Shown: one piece after another, positions 27,072-36,281 of the stretch | Layout of the letters: each line of letters opens with the position of its first letter | Position numbering within the stretch: the stretch's first letter is position 1 | Virus record (IMG/VR): IMGVR_UViG_3300042507_005027 | Span: 1-50,091 of that record | Length of the DNA: 50,091 bases | Source of the DNA: a virus | Reading direction: 5' to 3' (one strand) | The notes under the pieces: model-generated | Told to the model about the DNA's origin: nothing | The model's database searches: none | Seen by the model: the letters and a program-made list of their open reading frames with translations, nothing else | Made by a program: the position numbers and the translations under genes

Positions 27072-27713
27072 TTGAAAAAGTGGGAACATAATCAAGATGA
27101 CGATGAGTTTCTCACAGACCTTTTGTTTGAAAGCACTTTGTCTTTAACCGACATAGCCAAAGAGCTCGATGTTAATGTCAATCAATTAAACAAAAGAATA
27201 AATCAACTAGGTCTTTCTTGGATAAAGGAAAGACACAAGAAAATGTCCAGAGGTCAGACAGCTCTAACTCTAGTCATGAAAAAACTTCTTCCTGGTGAAA
27301 TTATAATAAATGAACACCATTTAGGAGATAGACTAAAGTTAGATGTCTACTGCCCAAAGTATAAATTAGCTGCTGAGTACCATGGTAGGCAACACTTCTA
27401 TTACACTCAGAGATTCTTTGAATCTAAATATGATTTTGAAGAAGCACAAAAAAGAGATCAAAAAAAGATAGACAAGTGTAAAGAGCTTGGAATAGCGTTG
27501 GTTGTTTTTAGATACAACGATAAACTAACAGAGCAATCTGTCTATGATAGAATGATAGAAGTCATCAGAAATGCTGATCCAGTTGAATCAGCTCCAGTAA
27601 AAAAACGTAGTGCCAAAGATAATCCAGCTTACATTCTCGCCAAGCAACGCAACGCAGAGATGAAGAAAGCTTATTATAAAAAAATGAAAGACAAAAAGAA
27701 AAATGATTCATGA
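27072..27713 (+). CDS. PD-(D/E)XK endonuclease with HTH, 213 aa
   Basis: TTG start. Residues 10-50 form a helix-turn-helix (LTDIAKELDVNVNQLNKRIN). Residues 65-160 are a VSR-like nuclease core: GDRLKLDVYCPKYKLAAEYHGRQ gives the Asp and the E-x-H position of the active site, followed by QKRDQKKIDKCKELGIALV and FRYND. A basic tail follows. A free-standing or homing-type nuclease or recombination endonuclease are both possible. Overlaps the helicase gene. Confidence 0.75.
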   Translation: MKKWEHNQDDDEFLTDLLFESTLSLTDIAKELDVNVNQLNKRINQLGLSWIKERHKKMSRGQTALTLVMKKLLPGEIIINEHHLGDRLKLDVYCPKYKLAAEYHGRQHFYYTQRFFESKYDFEEAQKRDQKKIDKCKELGIALVVFRYNDKLTEQSVYDRMIEVIRNADPVESAPVKKRSAKDNPAYILAKQRNAEMKKAYYKKMKDKKKNDS

Positions 27714-29172
27714 TGATAACGCAGAAGAAGTTGTCAAAGAATTTCCTGTTGAGTATCAGATATTTGCTCTGAGCCTTAGACAAGAGGGTGCAGTAGAGTA
27801 TTTTGATACTAATCTTCCAGAAGATATTGTTGGAACAATACATGGTCAGACAGGAATAAATGAGTTTTATAGAGCAATAATTGGCTACCATCATGCTACT
27901 AAGCTTAATGTTGTAGACCCTGTTGCCTTTAAAGTCTGGCTTGAATCAGAAACAGATATTTATTCTGCATTGGGTGGAACTTCCGGTGTCGACACCATGA
28001 TGGAAATTCTAATGTCTATCAATCTATCTACACCAGATTCTATCACAAAGATTGTAAAGCATAAAGCTAACAAGAGAAAGCAGCTCGATTATTTACAAGA
28101 GCTACAAATACTAATTACACAAAAGGGCGAGAAGACACCAAAAGATCTTGCAAGAATAGCTCAAATTACTTCTGAGATTAAAGACCTAGAAGGAGAGCTA
28201 AACTACAATCCTTTAGACAGTGTTAGTACAGCAAATGATATATCCAAAAGAGCTGAAGACCTTTTAGAAATTCCAAACTTTCTTCCTACACAATATAAGT
28301 CATTAAACAGAGCAATGGGATATACCGATGATGGAGGATTCTTTAAGGGAGCGGTCCATGCTATCATTGCCCCATCAGGAAAAGGAAAAAGCACATTTGC
28401 TAAATGCCTAGTTAATAACTGGGCAGACCAGGGATATAGGGTTCTCTTTGTTAATTTTGAAGAAGCCATATCTCATTGGGAGAGAGTCTTAATGACTCAG
28501 ATAATTGGAAAGAATGTCTACAAAGAATCTATAAATTGGACACCAGAACAAAAAGAATATAACCTAAAAATATTTAAAGATAAACTTGAAGAGTGGGGAG
28601 ATCGTTTTATGGTTAGACACGATCCAGAGACTCCTTACTTTGAGGATCTAGAAAGATGGTTGAGAGACATTACTGGAAACAATGAAAGACTTCCAGACGT
28701 TGTTGTAATCGACACGATCCAATCTATGTTTACCAGAGGAGGAAAGGGCAAGCCTCGATGGGGAGAATTTGAGGAGATGATGGTTCGTCTAGAGAAACTT
28801 GCTAGAGACATGAATTGCGTTCTCATCATTACTGCTCAGGAAAACTCTAATAGAATGAAAGAAAAAAGAGAAGTAGTTCAACAATCAGATACTGGTGGAT
28901 CCCTTGCTATCCAGCAGAAGTGTGCTGTAACAATATTTATTACTGAAAAGAAGTTAATGTCTGGAGATGATTCAGAAGATGACAATATCATGCAGCTGCA
29001 GATACCTAAAAATAGAATTACTGGTTCAACATTTGTGTACGATTCTCCTCTTGTTAGATATGTTGATGAGAAAAAAACCTACGAAGAGTACGAAGCTATT
29101 ACGGAAAAAGACTATAATAGAGATGTCGACTTTGATGTTGACGATCTAGTAGAAAAGATGAAAGTTATATAA
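27703..29172 (+). CDS. DnaB-type replicative helicase, 489 aa
   Basis: The N-terminal helical domain begins YQIFALSLRQEGAVEYF; the RecA-like motor has Walker A IIAPSGKGKSTFAK near residue 225 and Walker B PDVVVIDTIQSMF near residue 335, then LIITAQENSNR (H3-like) and a GGSLAIQQ region. It unwinds DNA at the phage fork ahead of the phage-encoded polymerase. The adjacent primase and polymerase genes form the replication module. Confidence 0.9.
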   Translation: MIHDDNAEEVVKEFPVEYQIFALSLRQEGAVEYFDTNLPEDIVGTIHGQTGINEFYRAIIGYHHATKLNVVDPVAFKVWLESETDIYSALGGTSGVDTMMEILMSINLSTPDSITKIVKHKANKRKQLDYLQELQILITQKGEKTPKDLARIAQITSEIKDLEGELNYNPLDSVSTANDISKRAEDLLEIPNFLPTQYKSLNRAMGYTDDGGFFKGAVHAIIAPSGKGKSTFAKCLVNNWADQGYRVLFVNFEEAISHWERVLMTQIIGKNVYKESINWTPEQKEYNLKIFKDKLEEWGDRFMVRHDPETPYFEDLERWLRDITGNNERLPDVVVIDTIQSMFTRGGKGKPRWGEFEEMMVRLEKLARDMNCVLIITAQENSNRMKEKREVVQQSDTGGSLAIQQKCAVTIFITEKKLMSGDDSEDDNIMQLQIPKNRITGSTFVYDSPLVRYVDEKKTYEEYEAITEKDYNRDVDFDVDDLVEKMKVI

Positions 29173-29173
29173 T

Positions 29174-29974
29174 ATGGACAAGATAACCGTTAAGCAGTTA
29201 AAAGATTTTCAAATTTGTGGCAGACTGTATGACTATAGACATAACGAAAAGCTTTCAGAAAAAATAGGGAGTAGAGAAATATACTCTCAAAGATTTGAGA
29301 ACACATTAAAAAGTGTAGTTAACTTTTATTTTTACAAAAAGCAGTCTGGATCAGCACCATCATATTCTTCACTATTAAATAGGTGGGAGAAGTTATGGTA
29401 CCCCAAGGATACAACAGCCTATGACATAACACATGAGCAGCACGAAAGCCTGTACGGCAATAACGCAAGCCTTACAAGCAAAGCAGCTGCAGCTCTTTTA
29501 GGAATATCTGAAAACTTTTCTGATAGCTCAATTATTCCAATTGCCATAGAAGAAGATTTTTTTATTCCAATTAACGACTCAATAGCAATCCACGATAAAT
29601 TTGACTTGATCTATTACAAGGATGGAAAGATATATGTTATTAAATGGGTTTTTAACATTAAGTTTAAAAAAGAATATCTTTATACTCATGATTTTGCTAT
29701 CTTAAATATGGGGTACTGGAGTAAGTATGGCTTAAAGATTAAGACAACTGATTTTGGATATTATGATCTATTAAATCCTAAACCCAATTTTACTCAATTT
29801 GAAATTAAAAAAGAAGATGTAGAAACCGTAAAAGCCTGGTGTGATTCTATGGCAACTGAAAAACTTTTTCTTCCCAAAAGAGGAATGATTTCGTATTGCA
29901 ATTCTTGTCCTTTTGATTCCCCTTGTTCAAAATGGAACATTAACATGAAGAAAGAAAGTCAGAATAATGGCTAA
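29174..29974 (+). CDS. RecB/Cas4-like protein with degenerate nuclease site, 266 aa
   Basis: Same layout as the protein at 36278: an N-terminal Cys in KDFQICGRLYDY and a C-terminal triple Cys YCNSCPFDSPCSKW, the four ligands expected for the Fe-S cluster of Cas4/AddB-type nucleases. The nuclease core strand pair HDKFDLIYYKDGKIYVIKW lines up with the other copy's FIDRIDVVDDNVFIVDYKTG, but the catalytic D-x-K is replaced (VIKW for VDYK). It is probably a non-catalytic DNA-binding or partner subunit. It lies between helicase and HD hydrolase genes. Confidence 0.75.
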   Translation: MDKITVKQLKDFQICGRLYDYRHNEKLSEKIGSREIYSQRFENTLKSVVNFYFYKKQSGSAPSYSSLLNRWEKLWYPKDTTAYDITHEQHESLYGNNASLTSKAAAALLGISENFSDSSIIPIAIEEDFFIPINDSIAIHDKFDLIYYKDGKIYVIKWVFNIKFKKEYLYTHDFAILNMGYWSKYGLKIKTTDFGYYDLLNPKPNFTQFEIKKEDVETVKAWCDSMATEKLFLPKRGMISYCNSCPFDSPCSKWNINMKKESQNNG

Positions 29975-30647
29975 GAATATATTGGACCAAATACTTTCTG
30001 ACAAATCAAAAGTTGTCCACAAGAACGAGGAAGATAAAATACTAAAGCCTTTGTTAACAGAAATAGATTATATTTTTGATGAAGGAATTAAGTCTTTCGT
30101 AAGATCAATTCTCTTAAGATCAAAAAGTATTTGGGTAATTCCTTCTAGTTTTTCTGGAAAGTATCATCCAATGGATGAGCACAACGAAGGTGGTAATCTA
30201 CTGCACACTCAGAGAGTTGTGCGTGCCGCAAAATTAATGTGTGAGTCATACTCTTTAGGCAGAGAAGATACTGACATAGTTCTAGCTGCTTGCTTGTTGC
30301 ATGACGTAACAAAAGGTATAATGGTTGATGGAGAAGATTCTTTTCATTATGACCCCATGCATCCTTACACTGTTGGCAGATTAGTTAAGAAGTGTCAAGA
30401 AGATGATGTGAAGTTTGCTTCTGAGTCACAGTCTTCTACTGTATTTTTATCAGAAGATATTGTTCAGTCAATACTTAGATTGGTACGTTGTCATTTAGGA
30501 CCATGGTCACCAGTGCCAGAAACTATACCCATTACTTATATGGACATGATAGTACACATGGCAGATAATATTGCCTCTAAGCTACACTACATAGTTGATG
30601 GAGAAAATGTAATTGAGAAAAGATGGATTCTAAATAATGATGAATGA
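29967..30647 (+). CDS. HD-domain phosphohydrolase, 226 aa
   Basis: The HD signature is visible: NLLHTQRVVRAAKLM gives the first His, AACLLHDVTKG gives the HD pair, and a downstream VRCHLGPWS plus DMIVHMADNIASK give further metal ligands. Likely hydrolyses a nucleotide or cyclic nucleotide; the substrate is unknown. It overlaps both neighbours slightly in the replication operon. Confidence 0.85.
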   Translation: MAKNILDQILSDKSKVVHKNEEDKILKPLLTEIDYIFDEGIKSFVRSILLRSKSIWVIPSSFSGKYHPMDEHNEGGNLLHTQRVVRAAKLMCESYSLGREDTDIVLAACLLHDVTKGIMVDGEDSFHYDPMHPYTVGRLVKKCQEDDVKFASESQSSTVFLSEDIVQSILRLVRCHLGPWSPVPETIPITYMDMIVHMADNIASKLHYIVDGENVIEKRWILNNDE

Positions 30648-30822
30648 ACAGGATGAAAGACTTCTAAAAAGATTTACTGCCATTAAAAAGATGGAATATT
30701 TCATAGAAGAATCTGTATACTATAGAACTCACTCTGAAGATATATCAATATTAAATAGAAAAATACTCTGGAATCCTGAATCGAATATCAACTCAACAAG
30801 ATTATATGAAGATAGAAGCTGA
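30637..30822 (+). CDS. Hypothetical protein, 61 aa
   Basis: Starts inside the HD gene end and overlaps the primase start by 17 nt. Basic, helical, Tyr-rich, with no motif. Kept because it fills the space between two certain genes in the same coding style. Confidence 0.6.
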   Translation: MMNEQDERLLKRFTAIKKMEYFIEESVYYRTHSEDISILNRKILWNPESNINSTRLYEDRS

Positions 30823-32029
30823 AGAAAATAAATTTTTATCACAATGGAAACATTATGAGGTAGCACGATTCGTGCCAAACTTAAATAGGGTAATAAGAGA
30901 CAAAAAGAATAACATGCCACTAATGTTATTAGAACATGAAGTTATTGATTACTCAAAAGCAAATGACAATACAGGAATATATACATCCGTTTTTGCGTAC
31001 AACTCAACAGATATAGATTCTGCAGTTAGATTTGGCCCTCTTTATTTTGACCTAGATAGCTCCGACTTAGAGCTCGCTAAAGAAGATACGATTAAATTGT
31101 ATGAAGAACTCAGTAAATATATTCCGAGTGAATCAATTTTAGTTTTTTTTACTGGCAAAAAGGGTTTTCATATTGAGTGTGAGCCTATAGCAATTGGAAT
31201 TAATCCCAGTAATGATCTAGCTAAAATATATAGATATATAGCAAATGACATAAAAAATAAACTTTCTCTTCAGACATTAGACTTTAGTGTTTATGATCCA
31301 AGAAGAATGTGGAGATACCCAAACTCCAAACATCAGTCCACTGGACTGCACAAGGTTTTATTAAACTCATGCAACTCTGATAATCTTTTGTTTAAAGATA
31401 CAAAAGATATTTTAGAGTATGCTGCTAAGCCTCAGTCTTTAAAAGTATGTGAACAATCTTTTAACTACAAAGCTAATGAATGGTATAGAAACTACACATA
31501 TCTTATAGAAGAAGACTCTAAAAGAAAAGACGATCCTTTAGAATATTTTAACAAATATGGATCAACTGCTTTTAAGAATGTTGCCGAAACAAAAAAGGTC
31601 TTTGATAAAAAGATGCTGCTTTCTCGCTGTTCTGCAATAGGTAGACTTTATGAACAGGCAAAAGAACAACACTCTCTTGAGCATGAAGCGAGACTGTTTT
31701 TGTGCTCGGTTCTAACGTATACAGAAGATTCAATAAAATTTCTTCACGAGATACTCAGCAATTGTCATGATTATAATTTTGAAAAGTCATCTGCTCACAT
31801 CAATGACTGGATAAAAAGAAGACAGATGGGCGTAGGGGGAAGACCCTATACCTGTGAAAGAGCTAACTCTGTTGGCGTTGGATGCGGAGCTTGTTCTCTG
31901 GATCAAAAAAATAAATGGGTTAAAGTTGGAAACAGATACATAGAGACACAAGAAAAGTCCTCTCCTTCTCCCATTAGGTTCGCATATAGAAGTATGAAAG
32001 AAGATGAAAACAATGGTCAACAATCCTGA
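30806..32029 (+). CDS. Archaeo-eukaryotic-type DNA primase, 407 aa
   Basis: AEP core: LYFDLDSSDL near residue 79 supplies the metal-binding DxD, FFTGKKGFHIECEP near residue 116 the nucleotide-binding G-x-H, and YDPRRMWRYPNSKHQSTGLH near residue 164 the third motif with Asp and basic residues. The C-terminus has a Cys cluster (YTCERANSVGVGCGACSLD), a likely Zn or Fe-S site as in large-subunit-like primase domains. It makes primers for the polymerase encoded 180 nt downstream. Confidence 0.85.
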   Translation: MKIEAEENKFLSQWKHYEVARFVPNLNRVIRDKKNNMPLMLLEHEVIDYSKANDNTGIYTSVFAYNSTDIDSAVRFGPLYFDLDSSDLELAKEDTIKLYEELSKYIPSESILVFFTGKKGFHIECEPIAIGINPSNDLAKIYRYIANDIKNKLSLQTLDFSVYDPRRMWRYPNSKHQSTGLHKVLLNSCNSDNLLFKDTKDILEYAAKPQSLKVCEQSFNYKANEWYRNYTYLIEEDSKRKDDPLEYFNKYGSTAFKNVAETKKVFDKKMLLSRCSAIGRLYEQAKEQHSLEHEARLFLCSVLTYTEDSIKFLHEILSNCHDYNFEKSSAHINDWIKRRQMGVGGRPYTCERANSVGVGCGACSLDQKNKWVKVGNRYIETQEKSSPSPIRFAYRSMKEDENNGQQS

Positions 32030-32213
32030 TGATGTTATTGGTGTTTGTTCTGAATGCAAATCAGATCAGCCAATGAAATATATGGAAAGCAATCCCTTTG
32101 CACAAAATGGAACAGCAGTACCGTGCAAGTACTGTGGAGGAATTGTTGTTATTACTTATAGGGAAATAAGAGACACTTCATTAAAGCAGGCGGATAGAGA
32201 ACGAGGACTCTAG
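32004..32213 (+). CDS. Zinc-ribbon protein, 69 aa
   Basis: Two CxxC pairs, VCSECKSDQP and PCKYCGGIVV, form a zinc ribbon. It overlaps the primase end and the polymerase start (the TAG at 32211-32213 shares its last base with the GTG start). A small accessory of the replication complex or a regulator; no specific family assigned. Confidence 0.7.
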   Translation: MKTMVNNPDDVIGVCSECKSDQPMKYMESNPFAQNGTAVPCKYCGGIVVITYREIRDTSLKQADRERGL

Positions 32214-35200
32214 TGAAAAACTGGACCAACTTACATAATCATACAGTATTTTCTATGCTGGATGGTCATGGTGATGTTTATAAATATTTAGAACGAGCTA
32301 AGTCACTTGGAATGACAGGGCTTGCTACGACTGACCACGGAAACATTCACTCTTGGCTTGACTTTTACGACGCAGGCAAAGCTGCCGGTGTAAAACCAAT
32401 CCTTGGTTCAGAGTTTTATCAGGCAAGAAAGACAAGATTTGACAGAGATGAAGAAGAAAGATCTGGTCCAGCAAAAAACGAATGGGAACAAAGAGGCCCT
32501 TACCATATAACTATATTAGCAAAAAATAATATTGGATATCATAACATCATTAAAATATCTTCTAAGTCTTTTGTTGATGGATACTATGGCAAACCTAGAA
32601 TTGACCACGACCTTATCGCAGAGCACAGTGAGGGAATAATCGTTTTGTCCGGATGTCTTAATGGCGAGATATCTCAAGCTCTTTTAAGAAACGACTATGA
32701 CTTTGCTTTAGATGCAGCAAAAAAGATGCAAGACATAGTTGGTAAAGAAAACTATTTTATAGAGATGCAAGACCACGGTCTTCCAGAACAAAGAAAAATT
32801 GCTGATCAGCTTGTAGATATAGCTAACAAAATCGGTGCAAAGATTGTTCCAACTGGAGACTGTCACTATGTTCAAAAAGCAGACGCAGAAGCCCATGACG
32901 TAATGTTATGTGTTGCAACAAACTCAAATATAAATAATCCAGATAGATTTTCTTTTTCTGTTGATGAATTTTATCTTCAATCATATGAGGATATGTCTAG
33001 AACATTTTCAGAAGATTGGTTAAAAAATACAATGGTAGTCAACGACATGATTGACGTTGATCTTTCTTTTGGTCAGATTCACTTTCCGAATTTCCCAATG
33101 CCAACAAAAGAACCATCAGTTGAATACTTTGAAAGACTAGCTTGGGATGGATTAAAGAAAAAATATGGTGATCCACTTCCAACTCAGATCATGGAAAGAG
33201 CTAATCATGAATTAAAAGTAGTAAAGGAAATGGGATTTCCAGAGTACTTCTTGGTTGTTTCTGATCTAGTTAGATGGGCCAAATCAAACGATATTAGAGT
33301 AGGTTGGGGTAGAGGTTCAGCTGCAGGCAGTGTGCTGTCTTATGCTTTTGATATTACAAACCTTGACCCAATTAGATTTGGTTTAATGTTTGAAAGATTC
33401 TTAGTAGAAGGTCGAAAATCAATGCCCGATATCGACCTTGACTTTGACGATAGACATAGAGATAAAGTAATTGACTATGCTAGAAATAAATATGGAAACG
33501 ACAAAGTTGCACACATTTGCACCTTCAATAGAACAGGCGCTAGACAATCAATACGTGATGCTGCCAGAGCTCTTGGCTATGATTTTGTAACTGGAGATAA
33601 GGTTGCAAAGCTGGTTCCACCACCAGTGCTGGGTGTCTCTAAGAATCTATCTGAATGCATGGAAGTTGATGACTTTAAAAAAGAGTACTCCGTTAACTCA
33701 GAATCAAAAAAGATTGTAGACACAGCTTTTGGTTTAGAAGGTTTAGTTAGACAGACTGGAATACACGCTGCTGGAATTGTTATATCAAAAGGTCCACTGA
33801 CTGACTATCTTCCTATTATGCAAAAAGGACAAGACAACCCAGTTGTTACTCAATGGGACATGGGAAGAGTGGAACAATGTGGACTACTAAAGATTGACTT
33901 CTTAGGACTAAGAAACCTTGGGGTGATAGATCAATGTGTTAAGCTCGTATCAAAAACTAGATCTATACACATAGAAGTAGATGATATTCCACTAGACGAT
34001 AAAGCAACCTATGACGAACTATGTAAGGGTAATGCAATAGGAGTTTTTCAACTTGAGTCCAGTGGCATGCGTGAATTAATGGTTCAAATGCAACCACAGA
34101 ACATAGAAGACATCATGGCATTGATCTCATTATATAGACCAGGACCAATGGGCTCTGGAATGGACAAGCTATATATCGACAGAAAGCATGGCAGATCAAA
34201 AGTTACTTATGATCACCAAAAGATGGAAAAAGTACTAGGGCCATCTTTAGGCATTATGTTATATCAAGAAGACGTACTAGGAGTTTCAAGAGAGTTAGCT
34301 GGATTCTCTTCAGCTGAAGCTGATGATCTTCGTAAAGCAATCGGCAAAAAACAAATGGATAAGATATCTTTGTTTAGAAATAAATTTGTCAAAGGATGCA
34401 TAGAACATTCTTCTCTATCCGAAGATAGAGCAAATAAAATATACTCAGACATTGAATACTTCGGTGGTTACGGATTTAACAGAGCTCACGCAGCAAGCTA
34501 TGCGATGATTTCATATGTGACAGCATACTTGAAGACCAATTACACAGTTGAGTACATGGCAGCTTTGATGAGTTCTGTTGTAGGAAATAAAGATAAGCAG
34601 TCTTTATATCTAGCTGACTGTAGAAAAAGAGGAATCAAAGTTGTTCCTCCTTCTATTAATTGGTCGCAAGAAGACTTCGGTGTCATAGATGAAAAGACAA
34701 TTATCTTTGGATTAGCAGCAGTTAATGGGATAGGTTATGCGGTCTCCGATGCAGTTATTTCTAGTAGAGAAGAAGGAAAACCGTACACATCAATGCATGA
34801 CTTCTTTAGAAGAACAAGCCCTGCTGTTTTAAAGAAGGGAACTTTAGAACACCTAACTAAAGCAGGTGCTTTTGATGAACTTATTCAATCTACATTAGAT
34901 AACGATTTTGGTAGAAGAACAGAACTAAGACTGCTTGAACAAGAAAAAGAAGAGCTAGGACTTTATGTTTCTAAAAATCCAGTAGATGGTATATGGGATC
35001 TTTTGTCTGACAATATATCGCATGAAATAATTGAAACATCAGAAATGCCAGCTTCTTCAAGAGTAATGATTGCTGGCATTATATCTGGAGCTAAAAAGTT
35101 AATCACCAAAAAAGGTGCGAAGATGTTTAAGTTCAATGTTCAAGACATATCTTCAGATATTGAAGTCTTAGTTTTTCCTAGAGAAGCTAAAAACTATTCA

Positions 35201-35539
35201 GACGAATTCTTTAGCGATGGAGAAGTAGTAAAGATTACTGGCTCTGTTTCTAAAGATGGAGATGATGAAAATGCTGTTAGTAAAATTGTCTTAAATGCTT
35301 GCGAGAAGTTGGACCTGTCCACATTTGCAGGAGGTAAGCCAATATATTTAAGTACTAAAAAAACATTAACAGAAGTTAATTTAAAAGAAATAAATGATAT
35401 AATTAATTCTACAAAAGGTGGCTCTTATGTCTTTATTGAGATAGAAGAGGGCACAAAGAAAATCAAATTTAAATTCAACAATACAACTTCAATCACTGTT
35501 AAAGAACAGTTAGAAGAACTTATCAAGGAGATAAAGTGA
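32213..35539 (+). CDS. dnaE: DNA polymerase III alpha subunit (DnaE type), 1108 aa
   Basis: GTG start. The N-terminal PHP domain is intact in its metal ligands (NLHNHTVFSMLDGHG, TTDHGNIHS, GSEFYQ). The C-family palm has GWGRGSAAGS near residue 366 and the catalytic PDIDLDFDD with Asp at 406, 408 and 410. The finger and beta-binding regions follow (RQTGIHAAGIVIS, YRPGPMGSGM, YQEDVLGVSRELAG, GYGFNRAHAASYAMISY). A C-terminal OB fold lies near residues 940-1030. Full-length for DnaE; it copies the phage genome. No beta clamp gene was seen in this window. Confidence 0.96.
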   Translation: MKNWTNLHNHTVFSMLDGHGDVYKYLERAKSLGMTGLATTDHGNIHSWLDFYDAGKAAGVKPILGSEFYQARKTRFDRDEEERSGPAKNEWEQRGPYHITILAKNNIGYHNIIKISSKSFVDGYYGKPRIDHDLIAEHSEGIIVLSGCLNGEISQALLRNDYDFALDAAKKMQDIVGKENYFIEMQDHGLPEQRKIADQLVDIANKIGAKIVPTGDCHYVQKADAEAHDVMLCVATNSNINNPDRFSFSVDEFYLQSYEDMSRTFSEDWLKNTMVVNDMIDVDLSFGQIHFPNFPMPTKEPSVEYFERLAWDGLKKKYGDPLPTQIMERANHELKVVKEMGFPEYFLVVSDLVRWAKSNDIRVGWGRGSAAGSVLSYAFDITNLDPIRFGLMFERFLVEGRKSMPDIDLDFDDRHRDKVIDYARNKYGNDKVAHICTFNRTGARQSIRDAARALGYDFVTGDKVAKLVPPPVLGVSKNLSECMEVDDFKKEYSVNSESKKIVDTAFGLEGLVRQTGIHAAGIVISKGPLTDYLPIMQKGQDNPVVTQWDMGRVEQCGLLKIDFLGLRNLGVIDQCVKLVSKTRSIHIEVDDIPLDDKATYDELCKGNAIGVFQLESSGMRELMVQMQPQNIEDIMALISLYRPGPMGSGMDKLYIDRKHGRSKVTYDHQKMEKVLGPSLGIMLYQEDVLGVSRELAGFSSAEADDLRKAIGKKQMDKISLFRNKFVKGCIEHSSLSEDRANKIYSDIEYFGGYGFNRAHAASYAMISYVTAYLKTNYTVEYMAALMSSVVGNKDKQSLYLADCRKRGIKVVPPSINWSQEDFGVIDEKTIIFGLAAVNGIGYAVSDAVISSREEGKPYTSMHDFFRRTSPAVLKKGTLEHLTKAGAFDELIQSTLDNDFGRRTELRLLEQEKEELGLYVSKNPVDGIWDLLSDNISHEIIETSEMPASSRVMIAGIISGAKKLITKKGAKMFKFNVQDISSDIEVLVFPREAKNYSDEFFSDGEVVKITGSVSKDGDDENAVSKIVLNACEKLDLSTFAGGKPIYLSTKKTLTEVNLKEINDIINSTKGGSYVFIEIEEGTKKIKFKFNNTTSITVKEQLEELIKEIK

Positions 35540-35904
35540 CTATTAAAGGAACATATAAAAATCCTACGGAGAGACCATGCTGGACTTTTTGTCCGTCATG
35601 CAACAGATGTCAAGATAAGGGTAGATACTCTGCTTGCAGAGGCTGCTCAGGAAGATATGACCCAGAGGGAGTAACTGATCCTGATATTGATGATTATTGC
35701 GACTGCAAAAATGGAAACCTTAGATGGAAGACCAAGCAGGGTAAGTTAATCATGACACGATTTAAGACCAACCCATTTAAAGGAACAGTCAAGTATGAGA
35801 AAAAATCAGAAGACGAAAGAGACTGGGACTCTTATCTGGCTGACATGAGAGAAAAAATGAACGATCCAAACTGGAATCCAATAACTATAGTAGACGAGGA
35901 TTAA
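35536..35904 (+). CDS. Cys-rich zinc-binding protein, 122 aa
   Basis: GTG start in the polymerase stop (GTGA). The N-terminal half carries many Cys: PCWTFCPSCNRCQDKGRYSA then CRGCSGRYDP and DDYCDCKNG, enough for two zinc sites. The C-terminal half is acidic and helical. Likely binds nucleic acid or a replication protein; family not recognised. Confidence 0.65.
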   Translation: MTIKGTYKNPTERPCWTFCPSCNRCQDKGRYSACRGCSGRYDPEGVTDPDIDDYCDCKNGNLRWKTKQGKLIMTRFKTNPFKGTVKYEKKSEDERDWDSYLADMREKMNDPNWNPITIVDED

Positions 35905-35905
35905 A

Positions 35906-36136
35906 ATGATAAAAGATGAAGCTGGACGAGTAGTACTAAATAATATAAACCTTATTGAGTATCAGCAAGAACAAGTATCTGATGGAAGATACTTTATTCA
36001 AGTAGGAGTAGTGGGTCTCTATTGTTCCGAAAAGGAGTTAAAGGACTTATATACAGTCCTTAATTACTATTGTCACATAGAGGATTTTGCAGAATGCAAT
36101 ATCAAAATAGGAGACGAAAATGTGGCCATACGTTGA
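35906..36136 (+). CDS. Hypothetical protein, 76 aa
   Basis: ATG one base after the upstream stop. Beta-rich then helical, with Cys in VGLYCSEKELKDLYTVLNYY. Function unknown. Confidence 0.65.
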   Translation: MIKDEAGRVVLNNINLIEYQQEQVSDGRYFIQVGVVGLYCSEKELKDLYTVLNYYCHIEDFAECNIKIGDENVAIR

Positions 36137-36281
36137 AGACGATCATATGGAGATTGGCAACTCAGGATGGATTCCTGTAGGAGAAGGTCTTTTTAAGAAT
36201 ATGAAAACAGGAAAAATTATTGACGAAACAGGCGTTGAGTACGACGCTAATGGAAACGTCGTAGAGCAAGAGGATGAATGA
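36120..36281 (+). CDS. Small acidic protein, 53 aa
   Basis: The ATG is inside the upstream gene, with GGAGACGAAA ahead of it. MWPYVEDDHMEIGNSGWIPV, then KNMKTGKIIDETG: a beta-hairpin-like small protein found in phage early clusters. The stop overlaps the next start (ATGA). Function unknown. Confidence 0.6.
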   Translation: MWPYVEDDHMEIGNSGWIPVGEGLFKNMKTGKIIDETGVEYDANGNVVEQEDE

